The notes under the pieces: model-generated
Told to the model about the DNA's origin: nothing
Database searches by the model: none
Seen by the model: the letters and a program-made list of their open reading frames with translations, nothing else
Program-made: the position numbers and the translations under genes
Source of the DNA: Thiemannella venezuelensis
Lineage (GTDB): Bacteria; Actinomycetota; Actinomycetes; Streptosporangiales; Streptosporangiaceae
Reading direction: 5' to 3'
Length of the DNA: 64,000 nucleotides
Assembly (NCBI RefSeq): GCF_014203605.1
Contig: NZ_JACHJJ010000006.1
Span: 186,001 to 250,000 of the forward strand
Shown: positions 49,186 to 59,400 of the stretch, piece by piece
Layout: every line of letters starts with the position of its first letter
Position numbering within the stretch: position 1 is the first letter of the stretch

Positions 49186-49257
49186 CCGCCGTCCCGTACG
49201 GCGCCCGTGCCACGATGATCGCCTGGCGCTCCGCCGTACCGTGAGTGAGACTCTCCG

Positions 49258-49527
49258 GTGCGTGTCGACCGGCTCGACCGGCTGGTGCTCACCGCCGCCG
49301 CCATCGAGGCGGCGATCGGCTTCTCCGGCCGCGTCCTCGGAATGGAACCGATCACCTTCGGGCGGAGCCGCCGGGCGCCGGCCTTCGGCGACTCGAAGAT
49401 CGATCTGCACGAGGCAGGCCGGGAGTTCGAAATCGAGAGCGGTGTCTCCCGGAGACACCGCGCCCTGACGGCGGCACGGTGGCGATGTCGTGCCGACAGG
49501 CCGATACGGACAGCGAGGCCCGGGTAA
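49258..49527 (+). pseudogene. Truncated VOC (glyoxalase-like) protein
   Basis: From GTG at 49258 the frame encodes the first beta-alpha-beta-beta-beta unit of a VOC protein: DRLDRLVLTAAAIEAAIGF, RVLGMEPITFG and the AFGDSKIDLHEAGREFE strand. Similarity then stops at about 49430. The remaining 30 codons are unrelated, and the second metal-binding module is absent. An inverted repeat CGGTGTCTCC-C-GGAGACACCG (49440-49460) sits at the break. Probably the broken edge of the inserted DUF262/HipA segment. Confidence 0.6.
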
Positions 49528-49591
49528 CGCGTGTGACAAGCCCGAGGGTGCTTGGGATGATGGGGCGATCCTGCGAACTGGAGAAAAGCCG

Positions 49592-51349
49592 ATGAGCACC
49601 GGTCTGGGCACCCGTCCAAGCGCGACCACCTACGATGTGGAGAAGCTGGTGGGCATGGCCTGGCAGGGTCAGATCCGGGTGCCGCACTTCCAGCGCGGGC
49701 TGCGCTGGGGGCGCGAGGACGTCATCCGGCTGTTCGACAGCATCATCAAGGGTTATCCGATCGGCAGCCTCCTGCTCTGGGTGCGGCCCGCCGCAGCACA
49801 GCGCATTACTTTCGGGGCTCTCCGCATCAACGCCCCGAGACTGGACCACTCCCTCTGGGTGGTGGACGGCCAGCAGCGTGTGACGAGCCTTGCCAATGCC
49901 CTCCACGAGGACGCCGCCAGGGATCCCCGGTTCGCGCTCGCCTACGACCTGCGGGAGGAGAAGCTCGCCCCGCTCCCGGCGATCGCGACACCTCATGTGA
50001 TCCCGCTGCCGACGCTGTTCGACCTACGGCGCGTGCTCACCTGGTTCGCGCAGAACCCCGAGGTCGCCGACCTGCAGGACCGCGCTTTCCACCTGACCGC
50101 GATCATCCGGCAGTATCCGGTCCCCGCCTACCATGTCGAGCAGGAGGACGCCGAGGTCCTGCAGGACATCTTCGACCGGATGAACAACTACGGGAAACGG
50201 CTGAGCCGTGCGGAGATCTTCTCAGCGCTCAACGCCGGACCGGAGGGCACCACGCCCCTGACGCTGGGGGAGATCGCCGAGCATATCGACGAGGATCTGT
50301 CCTTCGGGCGGATCGACAACGATACGGTCTTGTACGCCATCCTCGCCCGCCGCGGTCACGACGTGCAGCGAGAGATCCGCCTGGAGTTCGATGACGAGAA
50401 CCGGCGAGGGGTGAGCGACTTTCCCGGCGAGGACCGTGACGCGGCTTTCCGCGCAGGTGAAGAGGCGCTGCGCGAGGCCGTCACCTTCCTGCGGCAGGAC
50501 GCGGGGGTACCGCACGTCACTCTGCTGCCCTTCCGTTATCTCCTGGTCGTCCTGGCTCGGCTCTTCGGGCACTTCCCTGACCCCGATCCGGCCAACCGCC
50601 GCCTGCTGCGCCGCTGGTTCTGGCGGGCCGCCCTGGTCGGCCCGGAGATCTTTCGGGGGAGCACCACAGGAGCGGTGCGGGCGCTCTGCGCGAAGATCCA
50701 CCCGGGTGACCTCACAGGATCGGTCCAGAACCTGCTGGAGGCGGTGGACCGTCCGGCGCCGCCCCTTCCCGAACTGCGCAGGTTCAAGACCAACGAGGCG
50801 GCCGCGAAGATCACGCTCTGCTCCTGGTGGGAGCTGGATGCCTGTGACCCGACCAGCGGAGACCCGGCGCATATCCGGGATCTCGCCGAATGCCTCATCG
50901 ACCGGCCGACCCCCGCGGATGCCGTGCGGTACATCGTGCCCAGTCGCCAGGTGGCTGTGGAGCAGCGGCTGTGGGCGGCCAACCGGGTCCTGGTGCCGGT
51001 GGTGAGGTACGAGTCGGGCAAGGAGATCGGTCATCACCTGCTGCACTCCCCACTGGGCGAAGAGGACGTGTTCGCTCCTTTCGGTTCCCGGGGATACGCG
51101 AACGGATGGCGCACCATTCTCCGCTCTCACCTCGTCACACCGGAGATGGTGGAACTGCTGCGGCGCGGTGAGATCGAGGATTTCCTCAAGGCCCGGCAGG
51201 AGGCGATCCTCCGTCATCTCGACTCCTTCCTCCACCGGATGTGCGAGTGGGACTTCGAGGACACACCGCCCCTCGCCGAGCTGCTGATGGAGGATCTTCC
51301 CGGCGAGGAGCCCGCCCTCTCCGACGAGGACTCCTATGGCCCTGCCTGA
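49592..51349 (+). CDS. DUF262 (GmrSD N-terminal-like) protein
   Basis: A 585-residue protein with the ParB/Srx-like DUF262 domain found in the GmrS half of GmrSD-type modification-dependent enzymes: VPHFQRGLRWGREDVIRLFD, the DGQQRVTSLANAL loop, and FDRMNNYGKRLSRAEIFSAL. The rest (residues about 270-585) is helical with several Trp and Arg; I see no HNH (DUF1524) nuclease motif, so the usual second domain is missing or diverged. GAGAAAAG precedes ATG 49592. Its last 14 bases overlap the hipA-like start. Third codon positions look less GC-rich than in the flanks, which hints at transfer. Confidence 0.82.
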   Translation: MSTGLGTRPSATTYDVEKLVGMAWQGQIRVPHFQRGLRWGREDVIRLFDSIIKGYPIGSLLLWVRPAAAQRITFGALRINAPRLDHSLWVVDGQQRVTSLANALHEDAARDPRFALAYDLREEKLAPLPAIATPHVIPLPTLFDLRRVLTWFAQNPEVADLQDRAFHLTAIIRQYPVPAYHVEQEDAEVLQDIFDRMNNYGKRLSRAEIFSALNAGPEGTTPLTLGEIAEHIDEDLSFGRIDNDTVLYAILARRGHDVQREIRLEFDDENRRGVSDFPGEDRDAAFRAGEEALREAVTFLRQDAGVPHVTLLPFRYLLVVLARLFGHFPDPDPANRRLLRRWFWRAALVGPEIFRGSTTGAVRALCAKIHPGDLTGSVQNLLEAVDRPAPPLPELRRFKTNEAAAKITLCSWWELDACDPTSGDPAHIRDLAECLIDRPTPADAVRYIVPSRQVAVEQRLWAANRVLVPVVRYESGKEIGHHLLHSPLGEEDVFAPFGSRGYANGWRTILRSHLVTPEMVELLRRGEIEDFLKARQEAILRHLDSFLHRMCEWDFEDTPPLAELLMEDLPGEEPALSDEDSYGPA

Positions 51350-52580
51350 GACCCGGTTCGCCGTTCTCCTCGGCTCCCGGCGTGTCGGGACGCTGCTGCA
51401 GCGAGGAGATCACACGCGTTTCGTCTTCTCCGAGGAGTATCTGGACGATCCTGGACGGGCCATTCTGGGGCTTGCCTTCGAGCAGGACCTGGCCGGGCGG
51501 CACGCGGCGGCGCTGCGGCTACCTCCGTGGTTCTCCAACCTCCTTCCCGAAGGCGTGCTGCGCGACTGGATCGCCACCGACCGCGGGGTGTCGGCCGAAC
51601 GGGAGATGGAGCTCCTGGTACAGGTCGGTCACGATCTGCCGGGAGCGGTGCGAGTGGTCTCCTGTCCGGCCGGTGAGACCGCCGTGCCGTACGATTCCGA
51701 CTGGCCCGAGCCTCCCGCCGACCGGGACGGTCATGACCGCGGCCATCGGGAGCTGCGTTTCTCCCTGGCCGGGGTGGCGCTGAAATTCTCCATGCTGGCC
51801 GCGGACGACCGGCTCACACTCCCGGCGTTCGGGCAGGGCGGTGACTGGATCGTGAAACTGCCCGATCGAACCTACCCGCATGTCCCGCTCAATGAGCACG
51901 CCATGATGCGTCTGGCCGGGCGGGTGGGGATCGAGGTGCCGGAGGTCCGGCTCTACCGGCGCGACGAGCTCGACACCCTGCCCCCTGGCGTATGGCCGGG
52001 GGAGGAGGAGTGGGCTTACGCCGTACGGAGGTTCGATCGCGACAACAGGCGTGGCGCGGTCCACATGGAGGATCTCGCGCAGGTGCGCGGGGTCTATCCG
52101 AACGAGAAGTATCTGGGTAACTACGAGACGGTGGCCGCGCTCGTATACCGGCGCCGTGACATGGCCGCGCTCCGGGAGTTCGCCAGGCGGCTCGCTTTCA
52201 ACGTGCTGGTCTCCAACGGGGACGCGCATCTGAAGAACTGGTCGCTGATCTACCGCGACCCGCGGGCGCCCACCTTGTCGCCCGCCTACGACCTGGTCTG
52301 CACCAGTGCGTACATGGGTCCCGGGGAGACACTCGGCCTGAAGCTGGCCGGGTCGAGGAGATTCGACACGGTCACCGTTCGTACCTTCGAACGTTTGGAG
52401 CGCCGCCTCGGTGCTGCGGGCGCCGGACTTGGTGACATCGTCGTGGACCTGGTGGAGCGGGTTCGTCAGGCTTGGCCTGAGTGTGCCGGACTCCTGGCCG
52501 GCACTCCCGACATCCGCAAGTTCGTGACCGCCAGTATCGAGGCGCGGAGCCGTACGCTGCTGTCCGGCAGACGAGCATAG
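51336..52580 (+). CDS. HipA-like Ser/Thr kinase toxin
   Basis: A 414-residue HipA protein of normal length. The N-terminal coupling subdomain (PPWFSNLLPEGVLRDWIA) is followed by the Gly-rich loop (SLAGVALKFSML), the WIVKLPDR strand, and the catalytic centre NVLVSNGDAHLKNWSLIY and LSPAYDLV, so both acidic residues are present. HipA kinases phosphorylate translation factors (GltX, EF-Tu-type targets) and stop growth. No HipB-like DNA-binding antitoxin is adjacent; the upstream partner is instead the DUF262 protein, with a 14-base overlap indicating coupled translation. Confidence 0.85.
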   Translation: MALPETRFAVLLGSRRVGTLLQRGDHTRFVFSEEYLDDPGRAILGLAFEQDLAGRHAAALRLPPWFSNLLPEGVLRDWIATDRGVSAEREMELLVQVGHDLPGAVRVVSCPAGETAVPYDSDWPEPPADRDGHDRGHRELRFSLAGVALKFSMLAADDRLTLPAFGQGGDWIVKLPDRTYPHVPLNEHAMMRLAGRVGIEVPEVRLYRRDELDTLPPGVWPGEEEWAYAVRRFDRDNRRGAVHMEDLAQVRGVYPNEKYLGNYETVAALVYRRRDMAALREFARRLAFNVLVSNGDAHLKNWSLIYRDPRAPTLSPAYDLVCTSAYMGPGETLGLKLAGSRRFDTVTVRTFERLERRLGAAGAGLGDIVVDLVERVRQAWPECAGLLAGTPDIRKFVTASIEARSRTLLSGRRA

Positions 52581-52686
52581 AGGACGTCCACTGACCGCCC
52601 GCCTGGCCTGACGGGGCGCCGGACACACGGGAGCGTGTCATCGGATGTCACTTCTCCGGCGTGGCATTCCGTTCCATCCGCCGGGG

Positions 52687-53109
52687 TCACCGGTCCAGCG
52701 CCCTCGCCGGGACGATTCCGCTGACGGTGGTGCCCTCGCCGACCACGCTGTTGATCGTGAGGGTTCCGCCGAGTTCGGCGAAGTACGCCTTCATCGCGAT
52801 CACCCCGTGGCCGGCCGGATCGGCGTGGAAGCCGCTCCCGTCGTCGCTGACCGTCAGGCGCAGGCCGCGGTCGCCCAGGGTGAGGACGACGCCGACGGTC
52901 CGCGCATGGCTGTGCCGCTCGACGTTGTCGAGCGCCTCCCACACCGTCGCGTAGACACGCCGGGTGATCCTGGCGGAGACGCCGGGGGAGCCGTCGCCGG
53001 GCAGGACCAGCACGTCCATGGAGATCCCCGTACGCCGCGACCACCGCGCGATGTGGTCCTCCAGCAGCCGTGCGAGGTCCCGGCCCCGCAGGTGAAGTCC
53101 TTCGTGCAC
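52687..53109 (-). CDS. Stand-alone histidine-kinase-type ATPase domain
   Basis: A 140-residue protein with a complete HATPase_c fold: N-box EALDNVERHSHA, G1 DDGSGF, GHGVIAMK and the final GEGTTVSGIVP. It resembles the NarL-type sensor kinase catalytic domain but the phospho-accepting histidine region and any sensor are missing. GTG at 53109 has GGAGGCGAC upstream, so it appears to be a genuine small gene rather than a leftover; a truncated kinase gene cannot be ruled out. Divergent from the SARP gene at 53317. Confidence 0.65.
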   Translation of the reverse strand: MHEGLHLRGRDLARLLEDHIARWSRRTGISMDVLVLPGDGSPGVSARITRRVYATVWEALDNVERHSHARTVGVVLTLGDRGLRLTVSDDGSGFHADPAGHGVIAMKAYFAELGGTLTINSVVGEGTTVSGIVPARALDR

Positions 53110-53316
53110 GTGTCGCCTCCGATGACGCGGTGCGGCGGGCGGCCGTACCCGTGGGACATGGATAGGCGCACCGCGTTGCCGCCGCGTTGCCGCGTGCGGA
53201 GCGCCGGTCCTGGGACCCGCAGGGGTTCTGCAACCACCGTTCCAGCGCCGTGTCAGTGAAGTTTCAGCCCGCCGGGTGAGAGTACGGACAGCTCCAGTCA
53301 CACGCGAGGAACTGAA

Positions 53317-56300
53317 ATGGGCGGATCGGCGACCCTCTGGGCGGAACACGCCGTCGGGCGGGAGGAAGACCACGGGGCCGGGGACCGGCCGGGCGCATGG
53401 GCGATCAACGTGCTCGGGCCGATGGAGGCCTGGCGCGCGGGGCGGGCCGTCGTCCTGCCCCCGCGCCGCAGGGGCCTGCTGGCGCTGCTGGCGCTCAGGG
53501 CGGGCGGCCTGGTCACGGCAGGGCAACTGGTGGACGGGCTCTGGGGCGAGGACGCGCCGCCCACCGCCGTACGCACGCTGCACGCGCACATCGCCAAGCT
53601 GGGCGCCGCCCTGGCCGAGTCCGGAGGCGGGCGGCTGATCCGCCGGAGGGATCCGGGATACGTGCTCGACGCGGGCGCGGTGGCCGTCGACCGGGACCGG
53701 TTCGAAGACCTGGCCAGGAGCGGTCTGCGCCACTGCGCGGAGGGGCGGTACGCCGAGGCGGTGCGGAGCTTCGGCGGCGGTCTGGCGCTGTGGCGGGGGA
53801 GGGCGCTGTCGGACTGCCCGGTACGCGACTGGGCGGCCCTGGAGGCCGACTACCTGGAAGAGCTGAGGCTGCAGGCCTACGAGGGCCTGTTCGCCGCCAG
53901 GCTGGCCACCGGCGCGCACGACACCGTGGCCGGCGAGATCGAGCGCCTGGTCGCCGAGCATCCGCTGCGGGAGCGGCTCTGGGAGCTGCTGATCGTCGCG
54001 CTGCAGGTGAGCGGCCGCTCCGGCGACGCGCTCGGCAGGTACCGGCAGGCCCGCAGGACGCTCGTCGACGAGCTCGGCGTCGAGCCCGGGGAAGGGCTGC
54101 GGCACGTCGAGGCCGGCGTGCTGCAGGGGATCGCGGAGCCGCGGCGGCTCCTCCGCCTGGTGCCGGCCGCGGCACCGGGCGCCGCGGGCCCGCTGACCCT
54201 TCCCCAGGAGATCAGCACCCTCGTCGGGCGGGAGGCCGACATCGAGCGGACGCGCCACCTCCTGGACGCCTCCCGCCTGGTGACGCTGACCGGCCCCGGC
54301 GGGTGCGGGAAGACCCGGCTGGCGATCGCGGCGGCACGGGCGGCGGCCGGCTTCGCCGAGGTCGCGTTCGCCGACCTCGCCGCGGTGCACGACGAGGACG
54401 GCATCGCGGACACGATCGCGGCGGCGACGCTCACCCACGCGCGCCCCGGCGCGCGCGTGCTGGACCAGGTGGCCGGTCGCATCTCCTGCGACCGCCTCCT
54501 CATCGTCATGGACAACTGCGAGCATCTCGCCGGCGCGTGCGCCCGGATCGCCCGGGAACTGCTCACGCGCTGCCCGCAGCTGAAGATCCTCGCCACGAGC
54601 CAGGAGGCGCTCCGCCTGCCGGGCGAGGCGGTCCACGCGGTGTCCGGGCTCGGCGTGCCTGTCCCGGAGCGCGTCCGCACCGCCGCGGACCTCGCGGGCC
54701 ACGACGCGGTCGTGCTCCTCGCCGAGCGGGCCGGGATCGGGGAGATCGGGGCGCTGTCCCCCGAGGACGCGCGGGCCGCCGCCGCCATCTGCGCCCGGTG
54801 CGACGGACTGCCGCTCGCCATCGAACTGGCCGCGGCCAGGGCCCGGCTGCTGACCCTGCCCGAGATAGCGCGCCGGCTGCGGGACCCGTACACGATCCTC
54901 GCCGACGGCCCCGGCGGATCACGCCCGCAGCACCGGGCCCTGCGCGCGACGGTCGAATGGAGCTTCCACCTGCTCACCGCCGAGGAACGCAGCGCTCTCA
55001 CGAGGTTCAGCATCCTCGGCGGCGCCTTCACCCTGGAGACGGCGGCGGCGGTGCACCCGGACGCGCCGATCCTCGGGACGCTGAGCCGCCTGGTGGACAA
55101 GTCGCTCCTCAAGGCCCTGCGCACCCCCTCCGGGACGCGCTACCAGCTTCTCGAAACCATCAGGGGCTACGCGCTGGAGCAGCTCGCGGCCCGTCCCGCG
55201 GAGCACGCGTGGGCGCGCCGCGCCCACGCCGCCCACTACCTGCGCTGCGCGGAGGAGGTCGAGAGCGGACTCCAGGGGCCCGGCCTGGGCGCCCTCATGG
55301 CGGAGGTCGCCGAACATCACGAGGACCTCCGCGCGGCGATGACCTGGCTGATCGGTGACGATCCCGAGTCGGCGCTCCGCCTGGCGGCGGCGCTGTGGCG
55401 GTACCACTACCTGCGCGGCCGGTACGGGGAGGGACGCGACTGGCTCAGGGCGGCGCTGGCGGCGGCGCCCCCCGGGACGTCGCCGCGGGTGCTCGCGGGG
55501 GCGCACTGGTCCGCCGCGCGGCTCGCCTCCCTGGAGTGCGACTACCGGGAGGCCGAGGCGCTGGCGCGCGCCGCCATGGAGCTGTACGAGGGCGAGGGCG
55601 ACGGACCCGGGGTGGCCCGGTCCCAGGCGCTGCTCGGCGCCATCTGCCGGGAACTGGGCGACTACCGCCAGGCGATCGGGCTCAGCCGGCGATCGCTGGC
55701 CGCGGCCGAGCGCCGCGGCGACACGTGGGCCGTCGGCCACACGCTGCAGATGCTCGGTTTCGCGTGCTGGCTGTCGGGAGACTTCGCCGGGGCCGCCCGC
55801 TTCTCCGGACGGGCCGCCGAGCTGTTCGGCCCGATCGGGGACCGGGAGCGGCTGGCCTGGTGCCGGCTGGACCTCGGCGCGGCGGCGCTGTACACCGGGC
55901 GCACGGAGACGGCCTCGCGGCACCTGACGCAGGCGCTGCAGGCGTTCCTCGAGGTCCGCTTCAAGGAGGGCGTCGCCTGGGCGGAGAACCTCCTGGCGCT
56001 CGTGGACCTCGGCCACGGGCGGCGGCGCGAGGCGCTCCGCCGCCTCGCCACCAGCCTGCGGCTCCACCACGAGCTGGGCGACCGGTGGCGTCAGGCCGGG
56101 GTCCTCGACGCGCTCGCGCGCACGGTCGCCCTCCTCGGTGACGGCGGGTTCGCCGCCGAACTGCTCGGCGCCGCCGGGCACATCCGCGCGGCGATCGCCA
56201 CGCCGGTGCCGTCCTGCGAGCGGCCCGCCCACGCGGAGACGGAGAAGCTGGTCCGCGCCATGGTGGGCTCCGCGGCCTACGAGGAGGCGTATGCTCTCGG

Positions 56301-56376
56301 CCCGCATCTCGACATCGAGGACGTGCGGCGGCGGATCGCCGCACCGCTCGGGCCCGTACCGTCCGGCGCCCGCTGA
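53317..56376 (+). CDS. SARP/AfsR-type regulator (BTAD, NB-ARC, TPR)
   Basis: A 1019-residue regulator. The N-terminal OmpR-type winged helix (INVLGPMEAWRAG...TAVRTLHAHIAKLG) is followed by the bacterial transcription activator domain to about residue 285. Then an NB-ARC ATPase has GPGGCGKTRL and LLIVMDNCEHL with CDGLPLAIELAA, and a C-terminal TPR region of about 400 residues. AfsR-like proteins activate secondary metabolism or morphological genes. GAGGAA precedes ATG 53317. No biosynthetic genes lie within reach in this window. Confidence 0.9.
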   Translation: MGGSATLWAEHAVGREEDHGAGDRPGAWAINVLGPMEAWRAGRAVVLPPRRRGLLALLALRAGGLVTAGQLVDGLWGEDAPPTAVRTLHAHIAKLGAALAESGGGRLIRRRDPGYVLDAGAVAVDRDRFEDLARSGLRHCAEGRYAEAVRSFGGGLALWRGRALSDCPVRDWAALEADYLEELRLQAYEGLFAARLATGAHDTVAGEIERLVAEHPLRERLWELLIVALQVSGRSGDALGRYRQARRTLVDELGVEPGEGLRHVEAGVLQGIAEPRRLLRLVPAAAPGAAGPLTLPQEISTLVGREADIERTRHLLDASRLVTLTGPGGCGKTRLAIAAARAAAGFAEVAFADLAAVHDEDGIADTIAAATLTHARPGARVLDQVAGRISCDRLLIVMDNCEHLAGACARIARELLTRCPQLKILATSQEALRLPGEAVHAVSGLGVPVPERVRTAADLAGHDAVVLLAERAGIGEIGALSPEDARAAAAICARCDGLPLAIELAAARARLLTLPEIARRLRDPYTILADGPGGSRPQHRALRATVEWSFHLLTAEERSALTRFSILGGAFTLETAAAVHPDAPILGTLSRLVDKSLLKALRTPSGTRYQLLETIRGYALEQLAARPAEHAWARRAHAAHYLRCAEEVESGLQGPGLGALMAEVAEHHEDLRAAMTWLIGDDPESALRLAAALWRYHYLRGRYGEGRDWLRAALAAAPPGTSPRVLAGAHWSAARLASLECDYREAEALARAAMELYEGEGDGPGVARSQALLGAICRELGDYRQAIGLSRRSLAAAERRGDTWAVGHTLQMLGFACWLSGDFAGAARFSGRAAELFGPIGDRERLAWCRLDLGAAALYTGRTETASRHLTQALQAFLEVRFKEGVAWAENLLALVDLGHGRRREALRRLATSLRLHHELGDRWRQAGVLDALARTVALLGDGGFAAELLGAAGHIRAAIATPVPSCERPAHAETEKLVRAMVGSAAYEEAYALGPHLDIEDVRRRIAAPLGPVPSGAR

Positions 56377-56431
56377 GCGGACCGCCGCCGCACGGCCGCC
56401 GGCGGGCGGGGCGGCGGCGCCGCACGCGTCC

Positions 56432-59400
56432 TCACGGCTCCGGGACCGGCCGGAGCCTGCCCGCCAGGGCCCTGCGGTGGTCCCGTACGCAGCTCACGCT
56501 CAGGTAGAGGGCTTCGGCGATCTCGCGGTCGGACAGGCCGTCGTCCGCGAGGTCCGCGATCTGCTGCTCGGTCGGGGTGAGGGCGGTCCGGCTCTCGGCG
56601 GAGGGACCGGAGGGATCGGAGGGACCGCCGGCCGCCCCGAGGGCGGCGGTCGCGAGGCCCTGCAGGGGGCGGGCCCCGCAGAAGCGGGCGAGGTCGATCG
56701 CCGTCTGCAGGTGGACCCGCGCCTGCGGAAGGCGGTCGGCCTTCCGCAGGGCCTCTCCGAGCGCGTACCGCGAGGCCGCGTGTTCGAGCCGGGCGTCGGT
56801 GCGTTCCAGCAGCCGGACCGACTCGGCGAGCAGTTCGAGCCCGCGCTCGCCGGGCTCGGCCGCCGCCGCCAGGCGAAGGGCCCTGCCGACCGCACGGGGC
56901 GTGCCCCAGGTCTGCGCGGCGGCGAGCATCTCCCGCGCCGCGGCACGGGCCTCGTCGAGCCGGCCGAGCCGGACCAGGCACTGGACGAGCGGGCCCGCCC
57001 AGTCGACCATCACCGGATTGGTGACGCCTATCGCCCGGCACGCCTCCCTGACGGCCAGCGCCGTCTCGTACGCGCGCCTGATGCGTCCCTGGGCCAGCAG
57101 CAGCGCGAGTTCGCCGTTGGAGTAGATGGTCCGGCTGAGCTCCGTGCTCTGGGCGGCCCTGACCTGGTCGAGGACGGCCTGCGCCGCGCCGGTCTCGCCG
57201 CGCGCGGACAGGGCGGTCATGAGCCAGTTCCCGATGAACGACAGCCCGAGGTCGGCGCCGCTGCTCGTGGAGACCTCCCACGCGAGGCGCGCGTCGCGGA
57301 CCGCCTCGTCCAGATGCCCGCGCGAGAGCATGTACGCCGACCGGAAGGCGTACGCGGGCGACGCGCCGCGCAGCGAACCCGTCGTACGGCTGTAGGCGAG
57401 CACCGCCTCGATGCTCGGCAGGACCCGCGGGTGGTCGCCGGCGGTCAGCGCGTACCAGGCGCCCGTCAGCACGACCTCGTTCTGCGACCGGACCAGGCGG
57501 TCGTCGCCCACCACCCGCAACGCCCGCTCCTCGGCCGGTGCGCGCCTGTTCTGGAACATGTCGTTGAGCGCGAGACTGGCCTCGAACATCAGGCCCCCGA
57601 CGGAGGAGCCGGGCGTCTGACCGCGGAACGAGTCGAACAGCGCGACGAGGTCCCGGCCGTGGCGGGTGCCGCAGGCGAACATGCCGATGCACGCCTGCAG
57701 CGCCTGCCGCGCGTCGGCGGAGATCCCGGCCTCCCGCTCCAGCTCCGCCTGGCACACCAGCGCGGCCTGCCGGGGCCGGCCGACCAGCCAGTGCGCGGAG
57801 GCCAGCAGGCAGGCGATCTCGGCGCGCCGCCCGGGGTCGGGCTCCAGGGCGAGCGCGTGCGACAGGTGCTCGACGGCCCGGGCCATGTCCACCAGGGCCT
57901 CGGTTCCGCCGAGCCGGGCCAGGACGGCCGCCCGCCGCTCGCCGAGATCCTCCTCGAGGATCCGGCGCAGGAAGGAGACCGCGCCGTCCACCGACCCGCG
58001 GGCCAGGCTGAGATCGGTCGCCCGATCCAGGATCGCCACCGGATCGCGGTCGCCCATCCCGGGAGGCACCCGCAGCAGATGGGTGGCGGCCCTGACCGCG
58101 TCGTGGTCGTGCACAGCCGCGTCGACGGCGCGCAGGTGCAGGTCGGCCCGGGGACCCGTGCCGATCCCGTCGTAGACCGCCGCCCGGATCAGCGGGTGGA
58201 CGAAGGAGAAGCGCGCCGGTGTGCCGCGCGCGCCGACGAGCTCGCAGGCGACCAGGGCGGACAGGGCGTCGAGCACCTTCTGCTGGGAGGTGCCCAAGAC
58301 CTGCGCGAGCTCGTCGCTGCCGACGTCGTCACCGAGCACGGCCAGGGCGTGGGCCACGCCCGTCGCCGGATCCGGCAGGAGGCGCAGCTGCCTGGCGACG
58401 AACCGGGAGATGCTCGGCGAGCTGTCGGGCAGGCCCTCGGACGGCGGGCCGCCGTGTCCCGGCGCGGTCAGCTCCCGGCCGAGCTCGCGCAGCAGGAACG
58501 GGTTCCCGCGCGTCGCATCGTGACACCGCTTGACGAGCAGGGGGTCCGGTTCGCCCTCGATGACCTCGGCGAGCAGTTCCGCGGATCCCGCCGGGGTGAG
58601 CGGCTGCAGGGCGTGGGCGGACGAGTGAGGCAGTCCCGCGATGACCGACACGATGTGCTCGATCTGCTCGGCGCGCTCGTTCCGCGGCCGCAGCGCGACC
58701 ATGACCACGGCCGGCAGGTCGTCCAGCCGTGCGGCGAGGTAGGCGAGGAAGCGGATGGTGGGCAGGTCCGCCCAGTGCAGGTCGTCCAGGACGATCAGCA
58801 GGGGGTTCTGCGAGGCGAGATCGCTGGCCAGCCAGAACAGCGAGTTGATGATCGCGTACTCGCCGTGCGGCGTCTCCTGGGCGTCCGGCTGCCGGAGGAG
58901 GGCCGACGCGGCGGGGGCGGCGTCGGCGGCGAAGCGCTCGAACAGCTGGCGGACACAGCCCCAGGCGTACTCCAGCTCCAGTTCGGCGCCCCGCGCGGTG
59001 GCGGCGGTGAAGCCGAGCAGGCGGGCCCGCCCGCGGGCGTACTCCAGCACGCTGGTCTTGCCGATGCCGCCCTGGCCCTCGAAGATCAGGACGCTGCCGG
59101 ACTTGCGGGCCGCCGCCCGGTCCAGCGCGCGGTCGACGAGATCCGTCTCCCCGGCCCGCTCCACCAGGCGCGGCCCCCGGGAGACGGCGGGCCCGCCCGG
59201 GCCGGGCGCCGGAACACGGTCGAGAGCGGGATCCTGGCGCAGGATGGCCGTCTCCAGTTCGCGCAGCGGGGCACCGGGGTCGATGCCGAGTTCATCGCGC
59301 AGCCGCCTCCGCAGCCGCTGGAACGCCGCCAGCGCGTCCGCCTGCCGGCCGCTGCGGTACAGCGCGGTCATCAGCAGCCCGCACACGTCCTCGTCGAACG

